Shown: positions 28,277 through 37,328 of the stretch, in pieces
Position numbering within the stretch: the stretch's first letter is position 1
Layout: every line of letters starts with the position of its first letter
Source of the DNA: Tolypothrix sp. FACHB-123
GTDB taxonomy: Bacteria > Cyanobacteriota > Cyanobacteriia > Cyanobacteriales > Nostocaceae
Assembly (NCBI RefSeq): GCF_014697075.1
Contig: NZ_JACJRE010000003.1
Location: 207,021 to 271,020, forward strand
Direction of reading: 5' to 3'
DNA: 64,000 bases
Position numbers and translations under genes: made by a program
Notes under the pieces: generated by a model
Told to the model about the DNA's origin: nothing
The model's input: the letters and a program-made list of their open reading frames with translations, nothing else
The model's database searches: none

Positions 28277-28649
28277 AGAGAATGGTGCAGCACAGGGTTT
28301 CCGGTGTTCGCATAGGTGCAAGAGTAATAACTTATTAGGCGGAAAATGTTAAATTTATTAAAACCAAACCCAAAATTCCTACTAAATTATGCTTACATAA
28401 TTCTGTAGTACAGATATTAGTCATAGTTGTAGAGTGCGGGAAAAGATAGCTTCCTAACTATATTTTGTAATTTAAGTAAAAGTAACGATCGTAAATTTAC
28501 GAGTATTATAGCTAAAGAAAATTCCAACTTTAGGAATTCTTCAAGAGTTTTCCAGCAAAAATTACCTGGCACAAGTCGATTTTAAATCACAATAATGGAG
28601 TGAGAGTGTAAAACTACTCACCATTATTTGTGCAGCGAGATGACAGTGC
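28277..28649. other. 373-bp intergenic region upstream of the kinase gene
   Basis: AT-rich, with no credible gene apart from the 21-codon frame that overlaps the permease stop. It contains the promoter of the SpkB-like kinase gene. No clear terminator or repeat was recognised. Confidence 0.55.
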
Positions 28650-30269
28650 ATGAGCTACTGCTTAAATCCTACTTGTTCTCATCCAGAAAATTTGGCACAT
28701 AGCCAAAGGTGTCAGTCTTGTGGCTCACAACTACTTTTGCGCGATCGCTATCAAGTACTTCAACCATTAGGTCAAGGTGGCTTTGGTGCAACCTTTTTAG
28801 CCCAAGATCAAGGTTTACCTGGAGAACCAAGTTGCGTGATCAAGCAGCTGCGTCCTTCAGCCACCGCACCACATATTTTACAAATGGCGCGAGAACTGTT
28901 TGAGCGCGAAGCCAGAACCTTAGGTAAAATTGGCAATCATCCTCAATTGCCAAGGTTATTAGACTACTTTGAGTACCAACAACAATTTTACTTAGTTCAG
29001 GAATATATTAGCGGTGCTACTCTTCAGCAAGAAGTACAACGGAATGGTAACTTTACGGAAGCCGGAGTCAAGCAGTTTTTAAGTGAAATCTTGCCATTGC
29101 TACAATATGTCCACGAGCAAAAGGTAATTCACCGGGATATCAAACCAGCCAACTTGATTCGCCGCACTCAAGATGCCAGGATGGTACTAATTGACTTTGG
29201 TGCAGTTAAAAACCAAGTCACTCAAGGTGTACCCGGCCAATCTGACCAAACAGCATTAACCGCATACGCAATTGGAACTCCGGGATTTGCACCGCCAGAG
29301 CAAATGGCTATGCGTCCAGTCTACGCCAGTGATATCTATGCCTTAGGGGTAACATCTATTTATCTATTAACTGGTAAAACTCCTAAAGATTTAGAATACA
29401 ATCCCTCAACAGGTGAAATGATTTGGGAGCCACTGGTGCAAGTGAGCGATCACTTAGGCAGTGTGTTGCGGAAAATGTTAGAAGTGTCAGTACGCAACCG
29501 CTACAAGTCAGCCCAAGAAGTACTCAGAGGGTTGGAAATGGAACCCTATCTGGATAGTTTAGCTAAGGGACTGCTGGTTAAGTCAGATGGATCTACAAAG
29601 GAACAGACACATAACCGCATCGCAGATTCGGCAATTTTGTGCAACAATCCCGCCACTAATCCTAATAACTTAGGGGTAGCACAAGTAGCAGCGGCAATTA
29701 GGGCTAGACGAGCTAAAGCATCTGAAAGTGTGGGATTGCATCCTAGGGGAATACGCTCAGGGGTGGTAATGGCAAAACCAACAACTCTAGATAGTAACAG
29801 TAGTAATAGTTCGCAAAATCAACAATCTAAAGTTGTACGTAAATTAAATACCCAAGATTTACTAACTGCTTATCTTAAAGGCAGACGGGATTTTGCTTTA
29901 CACAATTTGAAGATGCTCAACCTGCAAGGTGCTGATTTATCCGGGACAAATTTCCATTCTGCCCAATTGCAAAAAACTAACCTTCAGGGGGCCAATCTCC
30001 ACGATAGCGACTTTGGCAGAGCTAGTCTCAATGAGGCTAATCTTCGGGATGCTAACCTGAGCAAAGCTTACTTCAGCAACGCTGATTTAGAAGGTGCAGA
30101 TTTACGCGGTGCTGACCTTAGCTATGCTTATCTCAACAATGCTAATCTTCGCGGTGCTAATCTTTGTGGTGCTAATCTTACTGGTGCCAAAATTACTGAG
30201 GAGCAGCTGGTATTAGCCAAAACAAATTGGATGACAGTGCGCCCTAATGGTAAAAGAGGTTTATTGTAA
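28650..30269 (+). CDS. SpkB-like Ser/Thr protein kinase with pentapeptide repeats
   Basis: A 539-residue Hanks-type kinase. Residues 4-24 form a four-cysteine zinc-ribbon-like motif (C4, C9, C21, C24) before the kinase domain (about 33-295). Kinase motifs: LGQGGFGATF glycine loop, VIKQL lysine, HRDIKPANL catalytic loop, DFGAVK, and GTPGFAPPEQ. After a linker, residues about 425-510 are pentapeptide repeats (A(D/N)LxG type, such as LQGADLSGTNF and LRGANLCGANL), predicted to form a quadrilateral beta-helix. Synechocystis SpkB has the same architecture, is linked to motility and oxidative stress, and needs its N-terminal cysteines. Monocistronic. Confidence 0.88.
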   Translation: MSYCLNPTCSHPENLAHSQRCQSCGSQLLLRDRYQVLQPLGQGGFGATFLAQDQGLPGEPSCVIKQLRPSATAPHILQMARELFEREARTLGKIGNHPQLPRLLDYFEYQQQFYLVQEYISGATLQQEVQRNGNFTEAGVKQFLSEILPLLQYVHEQKVIHRDIKPANLIRRTQDARMVLIDFGAVKNQVTQGVPGQSDQTALTAYAIGTPGFAPPEQMAMRPVYASDIYALGVTSIYLLTGKTPKDLEYNPSTGEMIWEPLVQVSDHLGSVLRKMLEVSVRNRYKSAQEVLRGLEMEPYLDSLAKGLLVKSDGSTKEQTHNRIADSAILCNNPATNPNNLGVAQVAAAIRARRAKASESVGLHPRGIRSGVVMAKPTTLDSNSSNSSQNQQSKVVRKLNTQDLLTAYLKGRRDFALHNLKMLNLQGADLSGTNFHSAQLQKTNLQGANLHDSDFGRASLNEANLRDANLSKAYFSNADLEGADLRGADLSYAYLNNANLRGANLCGANLTGAKITEEQLVLAKTNWMTVRPNGKRGLL

Positions 30270-30689
30270 TTTAACAGTTAACCGGAATTTCCTGAGTTAA
30301 GTCTAGTAAAGACTGATATCGGAAAGATTGTTGGCAAAACTCTCAGGCTGAGGCTGTGGTAGTTATCCTAGCCAAGAGTAAAGTGACTCCATGTTTAATT
30401 TTTGAGCCACTAAAATTTTTATTCATATCGTTATTTCGACTATTATTAAAAAATTTTAATAAAATTTTTATATTTACTATCTGTTACAATTCAACAAATA
30501 TAATTTACAATAAAAAATAAACAGTCACAATAATATTTCATAAAAACTTTCTATGCAATGTATTTATTTTTATTAATACCAAGAAAACTTTTACCTCAAA
30601 AGTGAACAACTTAACCCCTTAAGCTGCTTGTTTTTAAGTAGTCAACGGCAAGTAAATTATTCCTGATAGTAGGCTGAGAAGTAATATTA
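30270..30689. other. 420-bp AT-rich intergenic region
   Basis: No gene seen. The right half (30420-30600) is very AT-rich and probably holds the promoter of the FHA-protein gene. Confidence 0.55.
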
Positions 30690-31469
30690 ATGACCGAAAT
30701 CAGCAAATCACATTTTTTGCCCATCAAAGGCTTATCTATGATGGCTGAGTTGCAACAGAAGGAACTAGAACGGCGATTAAGTTTATTTCAAGTATTTCTC
30801 AAGTTATATGAACAACATAGCAACGTTATCGATGACATTCTGCAACTAGAAAACCTAACTCCAGTATCATCAGCAGTAAATCAAATTTACGTACAAGGTG
30901 TAGTGGATGGTTCTACAGTTTATATAATTACTAATTTGTGTGACCAAAAAACCCAAGCTTTGCAGCAACCACAGGGAATTTGGACGATAGGTCGAGATGA
31001 GAGCAATGGTATATCTATTACCGATCAATATCTATCCGATCGCCATGCTGCGATTCAATATATTGACAATCAAGGCTTTTACTTGATTGACTTTAAAAGT
31101 GTAAATGGCTCATTTGTCAACGGTGAACCAGTCTACCAGCCTACTAAACTTAATGATGGCGATCGCATTCGTCTAGGAATTATCAGTTTTGATTTTTTTG
31201 TTAATCATACCAGCCGTACTCTGCCGACAGTTGCTTTAGAGTTACTGATGCAGCTTGTACCGGGAAGGAATGATAATTCACTGAATTTACTTAATTCAAT
31301 CAGCAACAAAAACAATTACACAATTGAGTCCTTGAATCATCCTGTACAGATTACTAGAGGCTCATATTTAATTAATGATTTGAAATATGAGCGTTCTCAC
31401 TTTAGTGCAGAAGAAAAGTCGGAAATTTTAGATCGTTTTTTCAGCAGTCAGCAGTCTCAGCACCTTTAA
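30690..31469 (+). CDS. FHA domain-containing protein
   Basis: A 259-residue cytoplasmic protein. The N-terminal 80 residues are helical; residues about 95-175 form a forkhead-associated domain that should bind phosphothreonine: IWTIGRDESNGISITDQYLSDRHAAI with the key GR, S and H, followed by DFKSVNGSFVNGEPV and LNDGDRIRLG. The C-terminal 80 residues show no motif. It lies downstream of the SpkB-like kinase on the same strand, so the kinase could produce its ligand, but the genes are 420 nt apart and this is inference. Confidence 0.87.
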   Translation: MTEISKSHFLPIKGLSMMAELQQKELERRLSLFQVFLKLYEQHSNVIDDILQLENLTPVSSAVNQIYVQGVVDGSTVYIITNLCDQKTQALQQPQGIWTIGRDESNGISITDQYLSDRHAAIQYIDNQGFYLIDFKSVNGSFVNGEPVYQPTKLNDGDRIRLGIISFDFFVNHTSRTLPTVALELLMQLVPGRNDNSLNLLNSISNKNNYTIESLNHPVQITRGSYLINDLKYERSHFSAEEKSEILDRFFSSQQSQHL

Positions 31470-31488
31470 ATTCAAGTAAAAAAATTTT

Positions 31489-31514
31489 GTAGTTAGGGCT
31501 GAAATCCTAACTAC
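31489..31514 (+). terminator. Stem-loop downstream of the FHA gene
   Basis: Perfect 9-bp stem GTAGTTAGG / CCTAACTAC with an 8-nt loop, 20 nt after the FHA stop and preceded by an A/T run. No T tract follows. Confidence 0.5.
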
Positions 31515-31605
31515 GAACTCATCAAAATTAATGCAATTTACAGAAATTCGGCGCTTGATTGCCCACCCCTTAATGGGATGGGATGAGCTTAAGATGATTA
31601 TTTAT

Positions 31606-31644
31606 TGGGATATACAGCAAATTTGGCTGTATATCCCATTTTTT
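31606..31644. terminator. Strong terminator between the FHA gene and recA
   Basis: A 13-bp perfect stem TGGGATATACAGC / GCTGTATATCCCA with a 7-nt loop, followed on the plus strand by TTTTTT. It sits between convergent genes, 5 nt from the recA stop, and could act in both directions. Confidence 0.8.
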
Positions 31645-31648
31645 AGGT

Positions 31649-32725
31649 TTATTCTTCTTCTGCGTCTAAATCTTCTTCGTCCTCTTCGTCGCTGACCTTA
31701 GTGACAGAGTTAGCAGAAACAACTGCGCCTTTGTCTAGCTTTTCACGTACTAGCTGCTTCATTTGTGCAGCAAATTCTGGCTTTTCTTCTAAATATTTGA
31801 TGGCGTTGTCCCGACCTTGAGAAATATTCTCGCCATTGAAACTATACCAAGCACCCTTGCGGATGAGAATGCCTGTTTCCTCAGCTAAGTCAACAAGACA
31901 ACCTAGAGTAGAAACTCCTTTACCAAAAATAATGTCAAATTCTGCAATTCTAAAAGGCGGTGCTACTTTATTTTTTGCTACCTTGACTTTCACGCGGTTA
32001 CCAAATTCATCTGTACCTTTTTTCAAGGTTTGAATCCGGCGAATATCTAAGCGTACCGAGGCGTAGAATTTTAGGGCATTACCACCAGTTGTGGTCTCTG
32101 GGCTACCATAGGTAACACCGATTTTTTGCCGCAATTGGTTGATGAAAATTACTGTGCAGCCAGATTTACCAATATTGCCAGTAATTTTACGCAGAGCTTG
32201 GCTCATTAAGCGAGCTTGCAGACCAACGTGAGCATCTCCCATATCGCCTTCAATTTCGGCTCTAGGTACTAGGGCGGCTACAGAGTCAATGACTACAATG
32301 TCAACCGCAGCAGAGCGAACCAATTGATCGACAATTTCTAAAGCTGATTCACCTGTATCTGGCTGTGAAACCAAAAGATTTTCAATATCTACACCTAATG
32401 CCCCAGCGTAGGTGGGATCAAGGGCGTGTTCTGCGTCAACAAAGGCAGCAATACCGCCTTCTTTTTGCACTTCTGCGATCGCATGTAGTGCTACTGTGGT
32501 TTTACCGGAGCTTTCCGGCCCATAAATCTCAATCACCCGACCTTTGGGTAAACCTCCACCCAATGCTAAATCCAAGGTGAGTGCGCCGGTGGAAATTGTC
32601 TCTACCCGCATCCGAGTAGCATCCCCTAGGCGCATGATTGCTCCTTTACCAAAGCTGCGCTCAATCTGGTTGAGTACAATATTCAGCGCTTTTTGCTTGC
32701 CAGAAGTATCGGTATTGATAGCCAT
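31649..32725 (-). CDS. recA: Recombinase RecA
   Basis: Forms filaments on single-stranded DNA, drives strand exchange, and triggers LexA self-cleavage in the SOS response. 358 residues: Walker [10 protein letters not shown] near residue 69, Walker B in [12 protein letters not shown], the L2 region with [17 protein letters not shown], and a very acidic C-terminal tail ([13 protein letters not shown]). Full-length and typical. A LexA-box-like sequence lies 56-69 nt upstream of the start. Confidence 0.98.
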   Translation of the reverse strand: MAINTDTSGKQKALNIVLNQIERSFGKGAIMRLGDATRMRVETISTGALTLDLALGGGLPKGRVIEIYGPESSGKTTVALHAIAEVQKEGGIAAFVDAEHALDPTYAGALGVDIENLLVSQPDTGESALEIVDQLVRSAAVDIVVIDSVAALVPRAEIEGDMGDAHVGLQARLMSQALRKITGNIGKSGCTVIFINQLRQKIGVTYGSPETTTGGNALKFYASVRLDIRRIQTLKKGTDEFGNRVKVKVAKNKVAPPFRIAEFDIIFGKGVSTLGCLVDLAEETGILIRKGAWYSFNGENISQGRDNAIKYLEEKPEFAAQMKQLVREKLDKGAVVSANSVTKVSDEEDEEDLDAEEE

Positions 32726-32780
32726 TCCTGCCTCTAACTAAATATATGGATTTAAGGACTTTTGGGATTGGAGTCTGAGT

Positions 32781-32794
32781 AGAACAGATATACT
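32781..32794 (-). promoter_or_regulatory. Possible LexA box upstream of recA
   Basis: On the minus strand AGTATATCTGTTCT matches the cyanobacterial LexA consensus RGTAC-N3-DGTWCB at all defined positions except one (T for C at position 5). It lies 56-69 nt before the recA ATG, just downstream of a TAAAAT that could be a -10 element. Confidence 0.5.
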
Positions 32795-33260
32795 ATTTTA
32801 GCCAGAAAATTCTGGAATTAGAACTTTTTAAACAAGAAAGTGTGACAAGATCGTCACTCGATCTGATACATTCACATTGAACATGACCTTCATACTTTAT
32901 TTTGGCTTTTACGAGCACTGTTTGGGGAACTAAGATCATTATCGCTTTCAGGTCGCTACAAATATAGCAGTTCTCGGTTGAATGCAATACAGCCTAAGAC
33001 AAGGTACGAAAAGATTCTTTGTTTACCAGGCACTACAAGATTTGGTCAATAACCCCACTCAAAAGGGGATGGAGTTTTTGGGCATGGGGCATAGCGAAGA
33101 AATTACCAATGCCCAATGCCCCAAGCGGCGGGGCGGCTGTCCCTCTCCACCTACAAGGAGATGAAGTTTACCGCCGCTTTCAATGAATATCGTGAAGCTC
33201 GTCCCACTTCTGTTAGGGGATGGTGAATCAAGTGCCAACTTTCTGTAAAATTTTAGACAT

Positions 33261-33311
33261 GCAAAAGGCAGGAGTTAGTGGCTTGGTTAGCTCTTGTCTC
33301 CTGCCTTTTGC
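33261..33311 (-). terminator. Terminator of the second PEP-CTERM gene
   Basis: GCAAAAGGCAGGAG / CTCCTGCCTTTTGC, a perfect 14-bp stem with a 23-nt loop. The core GC stem is flanked by AAAA and TTTT, a bidirectional intrinsic terminator layout. It lies 46 nt beyond the gene's stop. Confidence 0.75.
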
Positions 33312-33356
33312 AAATCAAGAACTAAATTCCTGACTACAGCGAACGTTTTCCTCAAA

Positions 33357-34193
33357 TTACTCACATGAAGATTTAGCTTTTTGTTTGGATAACTTTTTGC
33401 GATAGAGCAGGTAAATTCCTGCTAAACATGAGCCGGCAATCGTTGATGGTTCCGGTACATTGTTTCTGGGTGGAGCTTCTGGTTTACTACCATAAGTAAC
33501 TCTGGCATAAATATCGCCGGGAACGGTGGCATATGCATCTTCAAGAGCACTGATACTTGTTTGGGGTCGATTAGAAAATGATGGTATTGTATCGCTAAAA
33601 CCACCTATTTCAAATTGATATGAATTCAAATTTAATTTGAAATTGGTTGTAGCTATGGGTGTAATAAATTCAACACGGTCTGCGTTGACTGGATCTTTAA
33701 TGTTGTCTGTATTCAGGGTATTTACTAAATTAAACCTTACTGGTAACGATTTATTTACTTGATTTTGTTGGTCGCTAAAAGATAAATCAAGATTTAAGGT
33801 TACATTCTTGACATTAGTATCTGCGTAGATAAGTCCGTTAAAGTATTGTAGACTACCTATTTTAAACCAAGAGCCAAGTTTTTCTGAGAAGGAATTTCCC
33901 GTAAATGTTAGTTCATTGGGTTTGTTGGTAGACGAATTCGCTGCTACAGTACCCCAGTTAAATGTTTTTGTTCCTACACCCTGAGTAATTGTTGGGCACT
34001 CAAGATTACCTGGATCATTTATGCAAATGTTACCGCTATCGAGAATCGGGTTGCTCCATACACCATCCGCTGTACCGGAAATAGTGAAAGCTTGGGCTTT
34101 ACTAGAAAACCCAAATGCTGATAAAGCCAACATTGAGCAACCAGATAGAGCAGTGGCAAAAACCAAACTAATGTTCATAACGTCAGGTTTCAA
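33357..34193 (-). CDS. PEP-CTERM secreted protein (choice-of-anchor K type)
   Basis: A 278-residue exported protein. It has a signal peptide (SMLALSAFGFSSKAQA, cleavage near 35), a mature domain starting TISGTADGVWSNPILDSG, with FKIGSLQYFNGLIYADTNVK and LNLDLSFSDQQNQVNKSLPV, and a classical PEP-CTERM tail: NVPEPSTIAGSCLAGIYLL then RKKLSKQK. Exosortase should process it to an extracellular or surface form. It resembles the protein at 18067-19128 in domain blocks but lacks the Lys/Thr-rich insert. Confidence 0.82.
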   Translation of the reverse strand: MKPDVMNISLVFATALSGCSMLALSAFGFSSKAQAFTISGTADGVWSNPILDSGNICINDPGNLECPTITQGVGTKTFNWGTVAANSSTNKPNELTFTGNSFSEKLGSWFKIGSLQYFNGLIYADTNVKNVTLNLDLSFSDQQNQVNKSLPVRFNLVNTLNTDNIKDPVNADRVEFITPIATTNFKLNLNSYQFEIGGFSDTIPSFSNRPQTSISALEDAYATVPGDIYARVTYGSKPEAPPRNNVPEPSTIAGSCLAGIYLLYRKKLSKQKAKSSCE

Positions 34194-34529
34194 CTCCTAC
34201 CTGATACCTAACCTATACACCTTAGTAAAGATGCGGAAATAAACCAAGAAGTTTCCGTGAACTTAATTAAACTTTTACACAAACTTTATATTACTACTTA
34301 AAAAATTTATATAAGGGTATATATTTAGTCTCAGTATAGTGAAGTATTTACTAGGGTATCGTAAATGTTAAATATTTTAAAATTACAGAAATTACTGAGG
34401 CAGTAAAAATATTGCAGAGGAGCGGAGAGGCAAATACACGCAAAATGTGAATTCTGCTCCTCATCTCCTCTGCTAGTTCAGAGTGCGTAGACGCGCGGCT
34501 TATGACTAGACATCGCCAAAAGCTAGCTA
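34194..34529. other. 336-bp intergenic region
   Basis: Promoter side of the PEP-CTERM gene and 3' side of chlP. The stem-loop GCAGAGGAG (34414-34422) / CTCCTCTGC (34465-34473) is a possible chlP mRNA end. Nothing else recognised. Confidence 0.55.
34414..34473 (-). terminator. Possible 3' stem-loop of chlP
   Basis: A 9-bp perfect stem with a 42-nt loop, 57 nt after the chlP stop. The loop is long and there is no T run, so the assignment is weak. Confidence 0.3.
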
Positions 34530-35750
34530 TTAGGGTGCTAAGGCGTTACCGCGAATCAGGCTACCAATGGTTTTGGCAGTAATTTTTAATTGAGTTATGG
34601 GGTTAGCGGGGACAACTGTTTTGTAGAGATAGCTGTCGAATGTGAGCTTTTGCACATCCAAGTCAGCGCACATTTCTACAAAGGCCTCGCGGGTAGCGTC
34701 GGAACGATAAAATACGGTTTGCAGAATGTCTAATACCTTGTAGGTAAGCCCATATTTTCTATCCCAGCGCTTCAGGTAAACTTTGAGGTCGTTTTCAGTG
34801 GGGATTTTTTTGCCGTTGTCGGACATTTCCACAATGGTTTCGGCACACATCCGCCCAGATTTAGCCGCAAAGTAAATACCTTCACCAGAAGATTTGGTAA
34901 CGTAGCCAGCTGCATCTCCAACTAAGGCGATTCTACCGACGACGCGGCGAGGACGGGGATGTTCGGGGATGGGGTGGGCTTCAACTTTGATGATTTTACC
35001 GCCTGCTAACTTCTCGCTAGCACGAGCGCGAATCCCTGCTTGTAACTGTTTAATGCTGGCTTTATTTACCTGCATTGTGCCAGTACCGACGGCTACGTGA
35101 TCGTATTTGGGGAATACCCAAGCGTAGAAGTCAGTAGAAACGTCATTACCGACATACATTTCGGCGAGATCGTTGTAGTAAGCCATTTTGTCTTGGGGTA
35201 GACGAATGCGCTCTTGGAATGCGATCGCATAATTGTAATCCCCAGCATCCATTTCTTTCGCAATCCGGGAATTAGCCCCATCAGCCCCAATTACTAAATC
35301 CACTTTTAAGGTTTTAGTAATACCCTGTGAGCCACCTTCTGTATGGTCTACATAATGGATGGTATAGGGATCAGTATTGTTGGTAGGTATATCAAGTTTA
35401 TGAACGGTGGCATTAATTAAAATTGCACCTAGTTTTGCCGCACGATTCCGGAGGAAGCCATCCAAAACCTCACGGCGGCACATTCCTATATATTCATCTT
35501 GATTTATCAGATTGATATCAACTTCTCTATTTGAGGGTGATATCATTTTCATCTTGCGCACGCGGCGATCGATAATTTCCGGTGGTAAGTCAAACTCACT
35601 TACCATACACAGGGGAATGGCTCCCCCGCAAGGCTTGGCATTATCTAGCTTCCGCTCGATTAGGTAAGTTTCAATCCCAGCTTTTGCCAGTGTTTCGGCG
35701 GCAGATGAACCAGCTGGGCCCGAACCAACAACAGCAACCCGTAGTGTCAA
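34530..35750 (-). CDS. chlP: Geranylgeranyl reductase
   Basis: Reduces geranylgeranyl to phytyl groups for chlorophyll a and tocopherol synthesis, at the thylakoid. I chose the TTG at 35750: it is preceded by GGGAGA at a normal distance and gives the family N-terminus LTLRVAVVGSGPAGSSAAET (FAD-binding GxGxxG). An in-frame ATG 12 codons upstream lacks this support. Further blocks: NAKPCGGAIPLCMVSEFDLP, DLVIGADGANSRIAKEMDAG, EAHPIPEHPRPRRVVGR, ALVGDAAGYVTKSSGEGIYF and TFDSYLYKTVVPANP. 406 residues, as in other cyanobacteria. Confidence 0.95.
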   Translation of the reverse strand: MTLRVAVVGSGPAGSSAAETLAKAGIETYLIERKLDNAKPCGGAIPLCMVSEFDLPPEIIDRRVRKMKMISPSNREVDINLINQDEYIGMCRREVLDGFLRNRAAKLGAILINATVHKLDIPTNNTDPYTIHYVDHTEGGSQGITKTLKVDLVIGADGANSRIAKEMDAGDYNYAIAFQERIRLPQDKMAYYNDLAEMYVGNDVSTDFYAWVFPKYDHVAVGTGTMQVNKASIKQLQAGIRARASEKLAGGKIIKVEAHPIPEHPRPRRVVGRIALVGDAAGYVTKSSGEGIYFAAKSGRMCAETIVEMSDNGKKIPTENDLKVYLKRWDRKYGLTYKVLDILQTVFYRSDATREAFVEMCADLDVQKLTFDSYLYKTVVPANPITQLKITAKTIGSLIRGNALAP

Positions 35751-35992
35751 AGGTTTTCTCCCAATTTTGAGATTTACCGAAAGCATCCTACCACGGACGT
35801 TTGGCTCATTTCTCGCTCTTGCTTCTAGTTTTGACGGAAATGCAATATTCCTTAATATTTCGATACGAAGTACTCACTCCTGAAGTCAGTTAAACCCAAC
35901 AAATGTGCGTATTGTGATCATGCGGCAATTCAATGTTTAATAAGCTACAATTTGTAATTAAGTAATTTGATGCTCATTTAGGAAGTTGAATT

Positions 35993-36730
35993 ATGGCTAT
36001 GCGAGACGCAGACAAGGATCGTCGCAAAAATCGCCCTGTCAATAATCTTCACCCACCTGCGAGAGAACCAGTTTCCATGCATGAGCTTAAACAGTTTTTG
36101 ATCAACGCTCGTGCTGATCGCGATAAATATCAAAAAGAATCTAAGGAAGCTGCATCCCAACGTGATGAATGGGAAAAACGAGCCAAAGAAAATCAAGAAG
36201 CTGCTTCTCAACTTGTTGTTGTTGAGCAAAAGATCCAAACTTACCAAATCGAGGCTCATGAGCTAAAAGAACGCGCCGACAAAAATTATCAGCTATATCT
36301 TGATGGACAACAAAGTTATCAACATACTCTCTCCCTCTACAACGAAGAAAAAGCGAGAGCGACTGAATTACTAGCTCAATATGAAGTAGCAAACTCTGAG
36401 CGAGATAGGTATTTAACTTTATATAATGAGACTAAAGCAGAACTCAAGTATGAGCGACGTTCAAAAGCGAGTATTAAGGGATGGGAAACTCGCCGTAAAG
36501 CTGAGAACGCTAAACTAAAGCAAGAAATCAGTCAGATGGTTGTGCTATTGCGTGAGTCCCTTGCAAGTAAAGATGAAGCTGTAAACAACCTCTACTTGGT
36601 TGCAGAACGTATGGATAGGATTCAATCTTTAGTTGATTCGGCGACAGAAGAAACAACAAACAATCCTGTAAATTTAGTACAAAAATTTAGACGTATTTGG
36701 CTTGCTGTTAAAGATATCCTTTCCGAATAG
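35993..36730 (+). CDS. Coiled-coil hypothetical protein (245 aa)
   Basis: A charged, almost entirely helical protein. Residues about 35-195 show heptad-like patterns (ADRDKYQKESKEAASQRDEW, ELKERADKNYQLYLDGQQSY), predicting a long coiled coil. The first 30 residues are basic (RDADKDRRKNRPVNN). No signal peptide, membrane span or catalytic motif. It is first of three same-strand genes (next start 12 nt after its stop), suggesting an operon with the 172-residue protein and perhaps yidD. Family not recognised. Confidence 0.65.
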   Translation: MAMRDADKDRRKNRPVNNLHPPAREPVSMHELKQFLINARADRDKYQKESKEAASQRDEWEKRAKENQEAASQLVVVEQKIQTYQIEAHELKERADKNYQLYLDGQQSYQHTLSLYNEEKARATELLAQYEVANSERDRYLTLYNETKAELKYERRSKASIKGWETRRKAENAKLKQEISQMVVLLRESLASKDEAVNNLYLVAERMDRIQSLVDSATEETTNNPVNLVQKFRRIWLAVKDILSE

Positions 36731-36742
36731 AGAAGCCTCCTC

Positions 36743-37261
36743 ATGAGCAAAAAATCAGTACCCACCCAAAGAACTCAAAATAAACCAAAGTTGGGTGATC
36801 AAATTCGTAGTATTGCTGATCGGCTCAAACAAGAGACTGATGTGCAAATAAAAGCTACCTCCCGGATTTTGGGAGCCGCTGCTCAGATTTCGGAAAATTA
36901 TGACAAACTTGTTGATGAAGTAGTCGATATGGTTGAGGAAGACCTTAACCAACAACTCCAGATAACTCAGAAGTATTTTTATACTGCCGATATTCTCAAG
37001 CAGAAGTTTAAGACTTTACGTGAAGCAAAGGCGCACTTTCAACTGAAAGTTAATAGTTGGGAATCCCTTGCTAAGAAACTAAATGAACCTCAATCAGAAT
37101 CTGATTTGAGAAACAACCGTAAGGAAAAAGTGAAACAGGGACAAAAGAATATTGAAAAGGTGAATGTTATTTTAGATCCTGATGTTGCAGAAGTTTTCCC
37201 TAATTCTGAAGTAGTCAACGCGGCTCTACGTTCTTTAATTATAAAGAAAAATAATTTTTAG
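36743..37261 (+). CDS. Helical hypothetical protein with a possible RHH-like C-terminus
   Basis: A 172-residue charged helical protein, 12 nt downstream of the coiled-coil gene. The first 110 residues are amphipathic helices (IRSIADRLKQETDVQIKATSR, YDKLVDEVVDMVEEDLNQQ). The last 35, VNVILDPDVAEVFPNSEVVN followed by AALRSLI, resemble the C-terminal DNA-binding segment of BrnA/CopG-like antitoxins (LDPDVAxxF...VNxALR). A regulator or DNA-binding partner role is therefore possible, but this is inference from a short pattern. Confidence 0.6.
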   Translation: MSKKSVPTQRTQNKPKLGDQIRSIADRLKQETDVQIKATSRILGAAAQISENYDKLVDEVVDMVEEDLNQQLQITQKYFYTADILKQKFKTLREAKAHFQLKVNSWESLAKKLNEPQSESDLRNNRKEKVKQGQKNIEKVNVILDPDVAEVFPNSEVVNAALRSLIIKKNNF

Positions 37262-37328
37262 CTAGAGCAAAATTAACCTTGTATGGATGAGATGTCAGCT
37301 AATGGCAAAGTAGTAAATAGCACATAAA

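Larger units (their letters stand above)
32726..33356. other. 631-bp spacer between recA and the PEP-CTERM gene
   Basis: Contains the recA promoter with a possible LexA box, GGGGCAT/GCCCCAA-type heptamer repeats at 33082-33122, and the terminator of the PEP-CTERM gene at 33261-33311. No credible protein gene. Confidence 0.65.

Noticed and set aside
28273-28338. 21-codon frame overlapping the permease stop (ATGA)
   Set aside because: Too short to be a permease; kept only as possible evidence of a lost partner gene.
33160-33228. Short plus-strand frame starting MKFTAAFNEYREARPTSVRG
   Set aside because: About 21 codons only; reads protein-like but too short to assign and no ribosome-binding context was convincing.
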